Below are positions 1 through 11,368 of a stretch of 64,000 nt of DNA, piece by piece. A program made the translations under genes and the position numbers. The DNA comes from Gastrolobium villosum. Lineage: Eukaryota; Streptophyta; Magnoliopsida; Fabales; Fabaceae. Location: NCBI GenBank assembly GCA_032173675.1, contig JAVKPL010014060.1:1-64000 (forward strand), written 5' to 3'. Positions within the stretch are counted from its first letter, which is position 1, and each line of letters opens with the position of its first letter. Under the pieces are notes generated by a model. That model worked only from the letters and a program-made list of their open reading frames with translations. It searched no databases and was not told the origin of the DNA.

Positions 1-349
1 AAAATAGTATTACACCAATGTAGAGCAACAACAGTAACAAATCACTGATTGAAGCACAGTATTCAAATAGCAAAGGCATTAATTGAACCAATTTAAAGGG
101 TTAGCTATTTAAAATCTTTGATAGTTTAAAAAACTTTGTATGACTCACTATTGACAATAATTATAAATAGCAATATCAATATTGAAATTAGACAATTGTA
201 AATCAATGGGCAGCATGAAACTAGGTCACATTTGATTCGCTGGAATTACTTTTCATTCCCTTTCATCTCATTCCAATGAAGCTAACGTGACCTTATTTTC
301 ATACTTTATTCAGTAATAAGAATTAAGCATGTTCAAAGAGCTCAAATAC

Positions 350-2474
350 CTCAGGATCTTTCTGAAGTTCAGCAGCATCAACAACGGGTGGTGGTTTTCC
401 AATCTCGCAAAGTTCATTGTATAAACAAACTAGCTCTGCCAAGCCCAACTCAAAGAAAGTTGGAGGGACAACCTTGTCGAAGGATGGCTGGAGGACACAC
501 AATCAGGTTTAGCATACAAGAATCATCAGCCAGTGACCAGAGGAATAGATAAGACTAATGACGTTGCTCATTCAAATATTTGCAGAGCTTTTAAAGCAAT
601 ACTTAAGCATGAAGCCTTTTCACTAGTGTAAACAACAATTTTCAAAGCAGACAGATCCATCAGGTTGAGATGAAGACAGCACTAGCCTTCTGTTCTAGAG
701 ACAAAGGAGTAAAAACTGAAAGATTTTTTGCATTTTCTTATTCACAAAAATGAAATACAACATACCAATATGTCAAGAGGATTTCGTATCAGAATGAAGT
801 GCTTTCCTTTCTTCATTAGATCCTCTGTCAAACCCAGTACCATTTGTTTCGATATATGCTGTAGACAGCAAAGTAATAACGAATGTCATATAGTTAGAGA
901 TAAAACCATTTGCCATTAGCACCAAAAAAAAAAAAAAAAAACATTTGCCAAAAAAAAAACCATTTGCCATCAAGGCATTGGATTCTTTCTCATTTAACAA
1001 CCAAAGTCACATATGAAGCAAACAACAAAGAGATAAAAACTCGTAATTTGAGTAAAACCAGTCGGAATGTTAATCAAACACATTTCAGTATCTGCTGCAA
1101 TTTAGTTCTTCACAAATAGCATATGATAAGAACCTTGGAATGCACTACTCCAAAAGCTAGCTCAAAGGGTGAAAGTGTCCAAGGCCTTATAAATCCCACA
1201 TTAATTGCTCATACAAACAATGTGGGACTTGGAGTCCCATACCTTGCAAATGGGTCCTAACATTCCACCACGGTCAGCAGCCTCGGCGCCTACGCAGGCT
1301 GGTTTTGCGCTAGTCTTTTACTAGCCCTAAACCCTAAACCACCCCAAAAGCTAGCTCAAAGGGTGGGAGTGTCCAAGGCTTTATAATCCCACATTAGTTT
1401 CTCATACAACCAATTTGGGACTTGGAGTCAAATACCTTACAAATGGGTCCTAACATTCCACCACGCTCTGCAGCCCCAGCGCCAATGCGGGCTGGTTCTA
1501 CGCTAGTCTTTTACTAGCCCTAAACCACCCCAAAAGGTAGTTTAAAGGGTAGGAGTAAACAAGGCCTTATAAATCACATCAGTTGCCCATACAACCAATG
1601 TGGGTGGGAGTACCTAAGGCCTTATAAATCCCACATTAGTTGCCCATACAACCAATGTGGGACTTGGAGTCTCATACCTTGCAAATGGGTCCCTAACATT
1701 CCACCACGCTCCATAGCCCCAGCGCCCACACGAGCTGGTTTTGCACTAGTCTTTTACTAGCCCGGGATGAACATTGCAATGTCGGTGTCACCACGTGCAC
1801 CACTCAATTGCAACCGGGAGACATAGTGGAAGCCTCTGATACCATTTAATAAGAACTTGGGATGCACCACCCTAAAAGCTAACTCAAAGGATGGGAGTGC
1901 CCAAGGCCTTATAAATCCACATTAGTTGCTCATACAACTAATGTGGGACTCCAAGTCTAATACGTTGCAAATGGGTCCTAACAACATATCTTGAAAGAGA
2001 TCCTGTTTACCTTACAGAATCTATACTTCTTGCTTCCCGGACGATAAATTATGTCCTTAACAACTTTATTTCCATCAGATTCCTGGTACAATTGAAACAG
2101 CAACACAAATGAGGATTGAGGAATGGTTATATTTTTACGGTATGTGAGATGAAAGAGATTACAAATACCATTTTGGAGAGCAGTTCCTCCCTGTAGGGTC
2201 TATCAAGAGCAGTGATTCGAAGGAAGTTAGCATAGAGTGGCTCATCAAGCACTTCAATGTCATCCCTCTAAGTTAGGTTAACAAAGCAAAGTCCACAGAA
2301 AATTGAGGGAATTAAACTTCAATAGCGAAGAACATAATGAAGGAAAAAGAAACAAACACTAGAGTTGAGTGCAATGTGATGTGATATACATACCTGAGCA
2401 AAAGAATACATGAGACCTGTACTCAGGGATCTTGGAGCAGACCATGAGTGAATCAACTCCACCTCCTCACCCAT
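350..2474 (-). CDS. Branched-chain aminotransferase-like protein, N-terminal sulfotransferase-like part (partial)
   Basis: Five coding exons on the minus strand: 2394-2474, 2169-2267, 2011-2082, 766-858 and 350-487. All junctions are phase 0 with GT-AG borders, giving 161 residues; the gene continues past the left edge. The protein starts MGEEVELIHSWSAPRSLST, contains the conserved blocks DEPLYANFLR, DRPYREELLSKM, GSKKYRFCKH and GKHFILIRNPLDIL, and reaches AAELQKDPE. The first block resembles the 5'-phosphosulfate loop of sulfotransferases and RNPL their 3'-phosphate site. The set matches, from family knowledge, the N-terminal half of plant BCAT-like proteins 1/2, which fuse a sulfotransferase-like region to a PLP fold-type IV aminotransferase domain. 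That second domain lies outside the window, so the enzymatic role is inferred. The start was chosen because it opens the conserved VELIHSW block; intron 3 (859-2010) carries a TRIM element. Confidence 0.9.
1124..1983 (-). mobile_element. TRIM-type small LTR element with extra LTR-like copies, in intron 3
   Basis: Terminal repeats of about 138 bp lie at 1124-1262 and 1847-1983. On the minus strand they run TGTTAGGACCC...TTCTTATCA. Next to the inner edge of the minus-strand 5' LTR (about 1834-1846) is TGGTATCAGAGGC, the usual initiator-tRNA-Met primer site. The five bases outside are gcata and acata, a near-perfect target duplication. Three further LTR-like copies sit inside at about 1343-1455, 1526-1604 (partial) and 1605-1698, separated by GC-richer segments. 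No coding capacity is visible. The structure fits a terminal-repeat retrotransposon in miniature amplified in tandem. Confidence 0.8.
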
Positions 2475-2863
2475 TCCTTCCTCAAATTCAATTTCTTATT
2501 ATCACTGTGATCAGACTTCAGAGACTAATCAGTATCAAACTCACTCACCACCTTTGTGATCGGCAACATGCATATGATATCACATAGAATATTTAAAGGG
2601 TTTTATAAACCCTTAGATTTTTTATCCACCCTTCCATTTTCGTGGTCACATGCGTCCATCATATATTTTTTTTCCTAATATATGAATTCCACGTGGCATT
2701 TTCCTCGTGACAATCTAATTATGTAATCATTGAATTTTTTTCTCAAATTCGATCCAATCTAATTTTATTCGGTTTGGATTAGATCGGAGTTTTCGGTTTT
2801 TTGAAAAGTCTAAGATTTGTATGATGATTACTGTGTAAATAACATTTTATATTTTTTTACGTG
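2475..2863. other. Upstream region of the BCAT-like gene
   Basis: This is 5' flank and probable promoter and 5' UTR of the minus-strand BCAT-like gene. It is AT-rich, with no ORF of note. From about 2740 it enters a dispersed repeat rich in ggtttggatt and gatccaatc. Confidence 0.5.
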
Positions 2864-3625
2864 AAGGATATTGTAACAATCAAGTTATGTTACTACTAAG
2901 TTATTACCAATCAATCTACCGTTAGATCGATTATGTTGATCCAACGATTATATGTATTTCCATCGTTATATGGTCACGATTTCCCAAATTTAATACTTTA
3001 TATTTATTTTCACCTTTATATGGTTATGATTTCCCATATTTAATATTTTCACTTTAAATATTGGGAATCATAATAATACAAATATGGAAATAAATATAGC
3101 GTTGGATCAACATAATCAATCTAACGGTGAGATTGATTGGTAGTAACACAATTTGGTTGTTACAATATCCTTCCCCATTTTTTTATATGTATCGGCATTG
3201 TAAAGTTTATAGTATGATTATTGTGCAATTTAGAAGCCTTGTACAACAAAAAATTAAATTATCTTTTTTTACTTCCAACAAAAATTTTATAATATGGTTG
3301 CATGCGATACGAAGTAACCCAAATTAGCTGTTGTACAACAATAACCTATATAATAAAAATATATTGTGTTATAAAAAAAAGCATAACAAAGATCAAGCAC
3401 AATCCACTTTCTCCACCATGATGGGTTAATGGGTCTTAGATTTAGAATTTTGCTAGATGGTAAGGTTGAGGAATCATTCGATCGTTTTGCATTGGATCGA
3501 TTTTCACCAACCTATCCAAAAACTGATCTAATCCAATTCAATTTTGCAATTCTTTTTTTCGATTTTTGGTGAATTCAGTTTTCGATTCGGTCACCGCGGT
3601 TTGAATTGGTTGATGAACATCCTAA
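2740..3625. repeat. Dispersed repeat with GATTGGATCGG ends, copy 1
   Basis: Ends at 2740-2800 and 3480-3625 carry near-inverted motifs of the type ggtttggattggatcgg / ccgatccaatccaa and finish in ggttgatgaacatccta. Two further copies occur at 47040-47635 and, reversed, at 51465-52040. Inner sequence is AT-rich and non-coding. It looks like a non-autonomous DNA transposon family; the superfamily cannot be assigned. A second element (2864-3172) is nested inside this copy. Confidence 0.6.
2864..3172. mobile_element. MITE with AAGGATATTGTAACAA termini, nested
   Basis: Terminal inverted repeats are aaggatattgtaacaa and ttgttacaatatcctt at 2864 and 3157-3172. The interior is a long imperfect palindrome: taccgttagatcgattatg on the left is mirrored by cataatcaatctaacggt on the right. 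A relative with the same ends lies at 31553-31841. It interrupts the dispersed repeat at 2740-3625, so it inserted later. Confidence 0.75.
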
Positions 3626-4510
3626 ATGTAACATAAGAAGTATAAAACTTATATTTAAATGAGTTCATTTTTTAAAAAAATTATTTTAAATAATTTTCTC
3701 TAATCTTCATCAAAACAACATTATTTTTAGGGAAAAAAACATGGTATGTATGTTTATAATTTTAATTTATTTAGAGTTATAATACTCTTTATCACTTTAA
3801 ATTTTTTATTTTTCAACCCAAAATGACATCGTTTAAGTAAATATTAGATAAATTTGTCTAAAATAACATTAGATACTTTTTTTTCTATTTAAATATACAC
3901 AAGTTAAATGAGAGGGTTTATTGTTTCTTACGAGTGTATAGGAGATAAATTACACGAGAAACATTAAATCCTAGATTAAAATAATCTTAAAATTAGATTA
4001 ACTTTAGTATCTAAATTTATCAATATTTCAAAAAAAATGATAAAAAAGTTTGGAGAAAGATAATAAAACATATTAATCTCCTCCACAAAATTAAAGAGAG
4101 AGGAATAAAAAATACGGTGGAGGAGAGAGAAAAGAAAAAATCACGAAACACATTAGTTTCATTTTAAAATGATAAATATTTTACCCAAAAATAATTTTTT
4201 TTAAATTATGGGAGGTTATATTTACAATGTCTTCTAATTACAACCTCTTACGATCAAATATTAACCGTTGATTTTTATGTATCTAATGGTTATAATTTAT
4301 TGAGTCATACTTATTAATTAATTATTAATTTATAATAAATCAATCAAAAACTAAAAAGATTCATGAGACTTAGCAGGGTGCACAATGATTTCTTGATCTT
4401 CTCTTCCGAGACTATCATCTTTGTCTCTGCCTTTTGCAGCTTTATGAATCGCTCCTTTGCCTGCATTCCTAATGAATGGAATAAGCCTAAAGTGAATTTT
4501 TTTTAATACA
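3626..4510. other. Intergenic AT-rich DNA
   Basis: No gene is seen. A remnant of the MITE family found at 18381 and 43961 is recognisable at about 3915-3975 (ataggagataa, gagaaacattaaatcc). The rest is low-complexity AT sequence. Confidence 0.5.
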
Positions 4511-4520
4511 CCTAAAGTGC

Positions 4521-5086
4521 GTTTTTTTATAACAATAAGGGGCAAAGCCCCAAACAAAACAAACGAAAAAGCAGGAAAACAAACGAGAAAACAGAAAAGC
4601 AAACTACCCAGGGTCTATATCCCTATTAGAGATAATTCCTTGACGATCTTGATCAAACAGATGTGCCAGCTGATACGACATGATTCTATGATGACAGAAA
4701 CCAATGTCTTTGTGAAGAGCAGCTTTGGCTAGCCAATCTGCACATGCATTAACTTCTCTTGGAATAAGAGTAAGTGTGACCTCCCAATCTTGAGCAATAA
4801 GGGCTTCTATCCTAGCCACTATACGCGGCTGACAAGCAGCATTGCAATCTGCCAGTATGGAGAAGACTTCAGAAGCATTTCCTTCTAGTTCCACTTTCCG
4901 AAAACCCATTTGCCAAACCAATTTCAGCCCTTTAAGAATTCCCCAAAACTCTGCCATAATTGGAGGACAGGCCCCCTTATAATACTGGAATCCTCCTAAC
5001 CAAGACCCATCACAAGCAGCCATTTCATTTATCCTTAAAAGAGCACCATCAACATTTATCTTTACCCAACTCAAGTTTGGTGGTTT
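4521..5086 (-). mobile_element. 5'-truncated LINE fragment with RNase H domain
   Basis: On the minus strand an open frame (5074-4604) encodes a plant LINE-type RNase H domain: WVKINVDGA, then GSWLGGF, AEFWGILKGLKLVWQMGF, VELEGNASEVF and NACADWLAKAAL. The frame ends and the 3' tail runs to a poly-T/A stretch near 4521-4528. The direct repeat cctaaagtgcgttttt occurs at 4511-4526 and 5087-5102 and brackets the fragment as a target-site duplication. The usual acidic residue after VELE is Asn, and the segment between INVDGA and GSWLGGF is shortened, so the domain is probably dead. This is a mobile remnant, not a host gene. Confidence 0.85.
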
Positions 5087-5102
5087 CCTAAAGTGCGTTT
5101 TT

Positions 5103-6032
5103 ATAGAAATAAAAATGAGTTTCTTAATTTGGACCAGGCTTGTTGAGGATTAATTTTGACTAATTCTTTATTTTTTTTTTGATCCTTATCATTTGTAACT
5201 GATCCAAACTGTTTTTTTTCATCGTATTAGTGATTTGTTACATTGAACCTGAAACAAACTGAAACAATCTGAAAAGGGATTAGAATCTTATCTACTTGTT
5301 GGTATTTTAATATTTTTTAGATTTAATAATTAACACTATATTAATAATCATATTAATCATTATTTAAAGTAATTTTAATATTAACAACACAGTGTCTTTG
5401 ATACTTATCAGTTACAATTATTAATTAATTATTAATCATAATAAATTATAACGTTAAATTAATAAAAAATTAACTATTAAAATTTGATTATAAAATATTA
5501 TAAGCCAAAAAAAGTGTTGTAAATATATTCTCTCTTGAAACTTTTAGTAAAAATTATATTTTTAAAACGACAAAGGCTTTTGCGAAGCATAAGAGGCATC
5601 ACTTTGTTCATTGGGTAATACTGTTTTTGACTTGTTTCTGAAGCATACGAGGAGGCAGCAGTTTACACGGTGGAGGCTGCACGAGTTGGTCACTCTCTTC
5701 TTTTGGAGGTTATTTAAAGTGAATCGGAATCAAGGTGATCCTCATTGTAAATACAAGGGTAAAATAAAAAAATGGAAAATTAATAGGAATAAAAAAGAAA
5801 AGAGAAAATTAATATTATGAGAAAGAGTATCGAAAAATTCAGGCTCGTGAAGCATATTAAATGTTTCCCTTCTTTTGGGTATTTCACGCCACTTCACTCT
5901 AAAACTCATGTTAATCTGAACGGCACACCCACTAGGCAAAGACTTCAACTTTTAGTGTTCTAAATAACACACAAGCTGTTTGATAAAATAACCGAGTAGG
6001 TTTTGTGGTTAAAACCCAAGTGGGGAAGTAGA
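5103..6032. other. Upstream region of the GAR synthetase gene
   Basis: AT-rich upstream DNA. No conserved coding segment is recognised; a 69-codon open stretch at 5611-5820 has no recognisable motif and biased composition. The last 100-200 bases before 6033 are the likely promoter and leader. Confidence 0.4.
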
Positions 6033-7631
6033 ATGTCTTGCGCCACCTTCAATGTTGGAGCTTCTTTGAATCTTCATGGATGCACTAAGCATGGAGTTTC
6101 TAAGACATTTGGGTTCAGACACCACTCTAATTGTATTTTACCTAAGTTTTCTTCTCTCTCTTTTGAGACCTTCAATTTGAGCTTTACTGATCCTAGTTTT
6201 GGTTGGGATACGCGCTCGCGCTCATTCCACAGTGTTTTCAAATGTGCTGTTCAGAATTCAAAGCCATCAGCTTCTGTTGGCTTTGAGACAAAGAAAGATT
6301 CTCGTAAGCGCTGCATTTACTCAATCTCTTAATTCCCTTTGTCTTTGTTGTATTATATACTTTCATCAACCAGCCACAACCTTTTCTTTTTTTATGGTTT
6401 GCATTTTTTAAGAGACTTTATCATCTGAAATCATTATTTGTTTTCACTGTGTTCTGAAAATCATTAAGGATATATACAGTAGTATGGAGTAAATGCTAAT
6501 TGAGTGTAGTTTATTGTGGTTTATTTTTAACCAATCTTGATTCCCAATGAACTAGAGCAAACACTTAGTATATGAATGGAACAAAGTTTTGAATTTTGAG
6601 TAATTGATAAGCTGCTGACGATAGGAACTTTTGTTTCTACTGAATGGGTCGTTGAGTTAAAGGGTTTCTGTTCCATGACTTTTGTCATTCTCTTTCGTTG
6701 TTTTCTGGATTGACACAACATATTTAATTGGTAAAGGTGCATGCATCTTGCTGATAGTTTCATTGTCTTCTGTTGTTGTTATGATTTCAGAGTCAAGAAG
6801 ATTAAATGTCTTATATATGAATTATTTACTCACTTTATTTCGTTTACTTTTTTGTTTCTTATGCCTGAGAAGAAAGGGTAGTTGTTCTGGTTATTGGTGG
6901 AGGGGGACGTGAACACGCACTTTGCTATGCCTTGCAACGATCGCCATCCTGTGATGCTGTATTTTGTGCCCCAGGCAATGCAGGAATTTCCAGCTCAGGA
7001 AATGCTACTTGTATTTCAGACCTTGACGTTTATGATGGAGCAGCAGTAGTCTCATTTTGTCATAAATGGGGGGTGGGACTAGTTGTTGTTGGACCCGAGG
7101 CTCCACTTGTTTCAGGTCTTGCAAATTATTTAATTAAGGCAGGAATCCCAACTTTTGGCCCATCCGCAGAGGCTGCTGCTTTGGAAGGTTCTAAGAATTT
7201 CATGAAGCATTTATGTGACAAGTATGATATTCCAACTGCCAAGGTCTGTCTTTTTGTTCTGAATCTCACCAACCAGATCAATGATTAATCCTTATTCTAT
7301 TGGAGTGATATTGGTGCATCTTTCCTTCATGTATTGTTATAAGTAGTTCACATGTTCTTCCTCCCTGAACTTTGTAACATAAAAAGTAGTTAGAGGATTA
7401 GTTAAAACTGTATTGCATTGGTTTCTGGATATGTAATTTTTTTTAAGCTGGCAGGGTTTCCTTGATAGTCAATATGAGAGTTGTCTATTTGTCTCTTGAT
7501 TGTTATTAATCAAGTTGGAATATATTTAAGAAATTATGTATATAATTACTGGAGTCATCATGTTTATGCCTTTGTGCTCTTATATTTACATCTTAATTCC
7601 ATTTATATGGTGTTCTTCCCTGTCCTCCTTG

Positions 7632-7692
<61 letters not shown>

Positions 7693-9557
7693 TTTGTATA
7701 TGGGAAAAGTGTTTATCCTTTTAAATGACACAACTTACATCCATTCACTTTCACAAAGAGGTGGGACCCACACTTTTATTCTTTTTTTGTCCACTCTCTC
7801 CTCCTTTATCTATATCTTTCTCTCTCTTAAAATGACATAACTTTACATCCTTTCAAATGACACACACTTTTTCCTTTGTATATATATCTTCTTTTGACCT
7901 CGTTTATGTCATTTTTTCTTCCAGAAATTTCTTTCTTATTATTTACTAGTCCTGGATTTTATTAGTGCAGTACAAAACGTTTACAGACCCATCTGCTGCA
8001 AAGCAATATATTCAAGAACAAGGAGCACCGATTGTTATCAAAGCAGATGGACTGGCTGCTGGAAAAGGAGTTACTGTTGCCATGACACCGGAAGAGGCAT
8101 ATGAAGCTGTTGATTCAATGCTGGTGAAGGGTGATTTCGGCTCAGCAGGTTGTCGTGTCATCGTTGAGGAATTTCTAGAGGGAGAAGAAGTGTCATTTTT
8201 TGCATTGGTTGATGGAGAAAATGCAATTCCACTAGAATCTGCTCAGGACCATAAGCGAGTTGGTGATGGTGACACGGGGCCAAATACTGGCGGCATGGGT
8301 GCTTACTCTCCTGCTCCTATATTAACTAAGGAACTTCAGTCTGTAGTTATGGATTCTATTATCATCCCAACAGTAAAAGGAATGTCAGCAGAAGGTTGCA
8401 AGTTTGTTGGGGTTTTGTATGCTGGGCTTATGATTGAGAAGAAGTCTGGCATGCCTAAGTTAATTGAGTATAATGTGCGATTTGGTGATCCAGAGTGCCA
8501 GGTCAGTTAAGTCATAAGATGCTTGTTTGGAACGAGTCCACTTTCTAATATAAGTACTTAACCGGTTAACCCTGAAATACACTATAACAGGCTAGAATCA
8601 GAAGGTATTAGTCACAAAAGTTGCTTTAGGAATCTCATAATTCTCATTTATGCACAGAGCACAGTTGATGGTTTAGATATGTCAATTGTTAATGAGCTCA
8701 TGTGATGGTGTGTTACATGCAGCTTTTAATTTAAAAGATTTGCGATTTTTCATTATAATTCTTTTGTCGTTTTGTTCATTTCAAATATGCATTTAGATAC
8801 GAGGATTTCTGTAGTTCTTATCTTGCTATGTTTGTCCTTTTTTGTTTGTCGGGGTCATTCTCATTTGGTTTCAAATCACAAGTTAATGTTTATTGATATT
8901 TCTGCAGATAGAAATTGGCATCCAACTCTTTCAAGTCTTTCTTTTTATCATCTTTCTAGTTCACTGAATATCTTAGATCTAATCTGGGTAACACACAATC
9001 GATCTCATTTTACTTACAAAATGCAAAAGTTGCAACCTGTGATAACAGATAATCACATGAACACTATGTTTTATGTTACTAATATTGAAGCCATGTTGTT
9101 AACTGATCTGCATCATTGTTCCTTTTGGAATTGTCATCAGGTCTTGATGGTTCGGTTGGAGTCTGATTTAGCACAAGTTCTGCTGGCAGCTTGCAGAGGT
9201 GAGTTGAATGGGATATCACTGAACTGGTCTCCAGGGTCTGCCATGGTTGTGGTAATGGCCAGTAAGGGATATCCTGGATCATACGAGAAGGGAACTTTGA
9301 TTGAAAACCTTGAAGAAGCTGAGGTTGTTGCTCCAGGTATCAAGATATTCCACGCTGGAACTGCTTTCGACTCTGAAGGAAGATTTATTGCAACTGGGGG
9401 GCGTGTTCTTGGGGTTACTGCCAAGGGCAATGATCTTGAAGAGGCACGTGATCGAGCTTATGAAGCTGTTGACAATATTAACTGGCCAGGAGGCTTCTAT
9501 CGTCGTGATATTGGTTGGAGAGCCCTTCCTCAAAAACAATATGCTACAAAGGGATAA
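6033..9557 (+). CDS. PUR2: Phosphoribosylamine-glycine ligase (GAR synthetase), chloroplastic
   Basis: Second step of de novo purine synthesis: ATP-dependent ligation of glycine to 5-phosphoribosylamine. Exons 6033-6303, 6873-7243, 7971-8501 and 9141-9557 join in phase to 529 residues, close to the usual plant length. Residues 1 to about 90 form a Ser-rich transit peptide. Then come the N domain (VIGGGGREHAL, VVGPEAPLVSG, GPSAEAAALEGSKNFMK), the ATP-grasp region (IVIKADGLAAGKGV, EEFLEGEEVSFF, DHKRVGDGDTGPNTGGMGA, YNVRFGDPECQ) and the C domain (SKGYPGSYEKG, GGRVLGVTA). The ATG at 6033 was preferred over an in-frame ATG at 6003 because MSCATFNVGASL resembles a plastid leader. Intron 2 holds a TA microsatellite and a MITE. 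The 3' UTR probably spans about 9558-9700. Confidence 0.96.
7632..7689. repeat. (TA)n microsatellite
   Basis: Nearly pure TA dinucleotide tract in intron 2 of the GAR synthetase gene, just left of a MITE. Confidence 0.95.
7701..7874. mobile_element. hAT-like MITE in GAR synthetase intron 2
   Basis: A 174-bp element with imperfect inverted ends (tgggaaaagtgtttatcc... / ...cacacactttttcc), flanked by a perfect 8-bp duplication tttgtata at 7693-7700 and 7875-7882. The 8-bp duplication suggests hAT. Truncated relatives occur at about 20935-20990 and, reversed, at about 59800-59935. Confidence 0.8.
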
Positions 9558-9773
9558 ACGACTGTGAAAACGTCCTTATAGACATCGGTCAATAGTCAAT
9601 AGTGGTAAATCAGTTTACAAACATAAGAACATCTCCAAGATAAGGGGGGTTTTCCATGGTTGATGAATCTTGTAATTTTTTTTTGGTGTAACAGGATTAG
9701 ATAATGTGGTTACATCGTGAGCCATGATGGGGAACCACACAAGAACTAACTGTTCCCCCTGTCCCTCCCCTAA

Positions 9774-11368
9774 GGCTTTGTTTGGGAGTTGGTTGTAGGA
9801 GGGGAAGGAAAGAAAATTGAGGGTTTTAGTAAGCCCTCCCCTTGTTTGGGAGTTTTAAAGAAGGAGAGGAAGGAATTGGGGATTTTTATTAAACCCTCCA
9901 AAACCCTCCTTCTTCCTAAAATTAAAATTCCCCCAAATTGGGGGTTTAAGGGGGGAAATATAAAAAATTACTTATCTTACCTTAGCATTAAAATGTAAAA
10001 ACTACATAAATGTGAATCATCTTTAAACATGACATTATTAGAAAAGACTCAAATACCGACAAAATCTATCGACAAAAAATATTTCGTCAAAAATAGTGAT
10101 AAATTTTTTGATGAAAATCATATACGTCAAATTTTTTTCGTCAAAACTAAATACGAAACAAGATTTTGTCATAATCACTGACATAAATTTTTTACGGGAA
10201 ATATTTCCATCAAAATTTTCTGCAAAAACTTTTGACGAAAAATATTTCCATCAAAATTTGAAACTAAAAACATTTTTGCAAAAAATTTTACTAAATTTTT
10301 TTTTTGTCAAAATTCTTTACAGAATCTAAATTTCATCAAAATATTTCACAAAAAAACATATTCATTTAAATTCTTGATGAAAAATATTTCCATCAAAATT
10401 TTCAATGCAACACATTTCCATCAAAAAAATTTGTCGGAAAAAAAATTCATCAAAATTCTTTACAGAATTTATATTCCGTTAAAAGTTTTCGACGGAAACA
10501 TTTTCGCTAAATTTTTTGACAAAAAATTTCCGTCGAGTATTTAAGGAAACACATTTCAATCGAAAATTTTCGACGGAAAATATTTTCGTCAAATTTTTTG
10601 ATAAAAGATATTTCCATCAAAATTTTCAACGTAACACATTTTTGTCAAAAAATTCCAACAGAAATTTTTTCCGTAAAAAATCTTGACGAAAAATATTTCG
10701 ATTAAAATGTTTGACGAAAAAAATATTCTTTCAAAATTCTTTACAAAATCTAAATTTCGTCGAAAGATTCGAATGAAACATTTTCCTCAAAATTTTTTAC
10801 AAAACAATTTCCGTCAAAATTTTCATCAGAACACATTTCCATCGAAATTTTGAACGGAAAATTTTCGTCAAAATTTTTGAAGAAATATTTTTTGCGTTTA
10901 AAGCATTTCATGGAAGAAACCATTTTCGTCAAAAGTTTTGACAGAAACTAAATTTCGATAGAAAATCTGATTTTGTAAAAATTTTCATTGGAGAAAAAAT
11001 TTCATCGCTTCTCGACGAAGAGTATTTTGATGAAAAATAATTTTGTGACAATTTTAGTAGCTTGCAGCGTAGAAATTTCATAAAAAATATGATCTTTTTT
11101 TAATATTGTGAAAAGTACACAAAAAATAATTTTGTTTAGCAATTTTAAATTTATTTTAATTTAATTTGTAAAGTTTAATAATTGTATTAGTTAAAAAAAA
11201 AGGTAAAATGATAAAAATATCTCATTGACCCTCCATTATCCTCCCTTTCCAATCTTTTTGACTCCCAAACAAGGGAAAGGGATACCCTCCAATTTCCTCC
11301 CCTTCCTTCCCCTCTCTCCCCCTTGGATCTCCTTCCTTCCCTTCCCCTCCAAACTCCCAAACAAAGCC
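9774..11368. mobile_element. PIF/Harbinger-like non-autonomous element
   Basis: Inverted termini GGCTTTGTTTGGGAGTT at 9774 and its complement ending at 11368, with subterminal purine-rich blocks. Both sides carry the trinucleotide TAA (9771-9773 and 11369-11371), the target duplication typical of PIF/Harbinger. At 1595 bp it has no transposase frame; its centre is a degenerate array. It lies between the convergent GAR synthetase and NHX genes. Confidence 0.8.
10030..11060. repeat. Degenerate array of GACGAAAATATTTCGTC-like units
   Basis: Roughly one kilobase of irregular repeats combining ttttgacgaaaa and ttttcgtcaaaa half-sites, such as gacggaaaatattttcgtc. The half-sites recur in both orientations, so many short quasi-palindromes form. 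Unit length is irregular and no frame is conserved. It is the interior of the Harbinger-like element. Confidence 0.75.

Noticed and set aside
1321..1345. Telomere-box (AAACCCTAAACC) as a promoter element
   Set aside because: It lies in the interior of an intronic TRIM element and is part of its repeated spacer, not near a transcription start.
5611..5820. 69-codon frame upstream of GAR synthetase
   Set aside because: Composition drifts to Lys/Asn-rich low complexity, and no family motif or splice context was found.
7481..7840. Open frames rich in Tyr and Ile over the TA tract
   Set aside because: They are translations of a microsatellite and a MITE inside an intron.
8772..9140. Long open frame upstream of GAR synthetase exon 4
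   Set aside because: It is intron sequence read in frame with the last exon; the ttgtcatcag acceptor at 9131-9140 and family alignment place the exon start at 9141.
10096..10932. Several Phe/Lys-rich open frames in the 10-11 kb array
   Set aside because: They arise from AT-rich repeat units, with no conserved motif and both strands equally open.
10030..11060. CRISPR-like array
   Set aside because: Unit spacing is irregular, repeats are degenerate in both orientations, and the DNA is from a plant nuclear genome.
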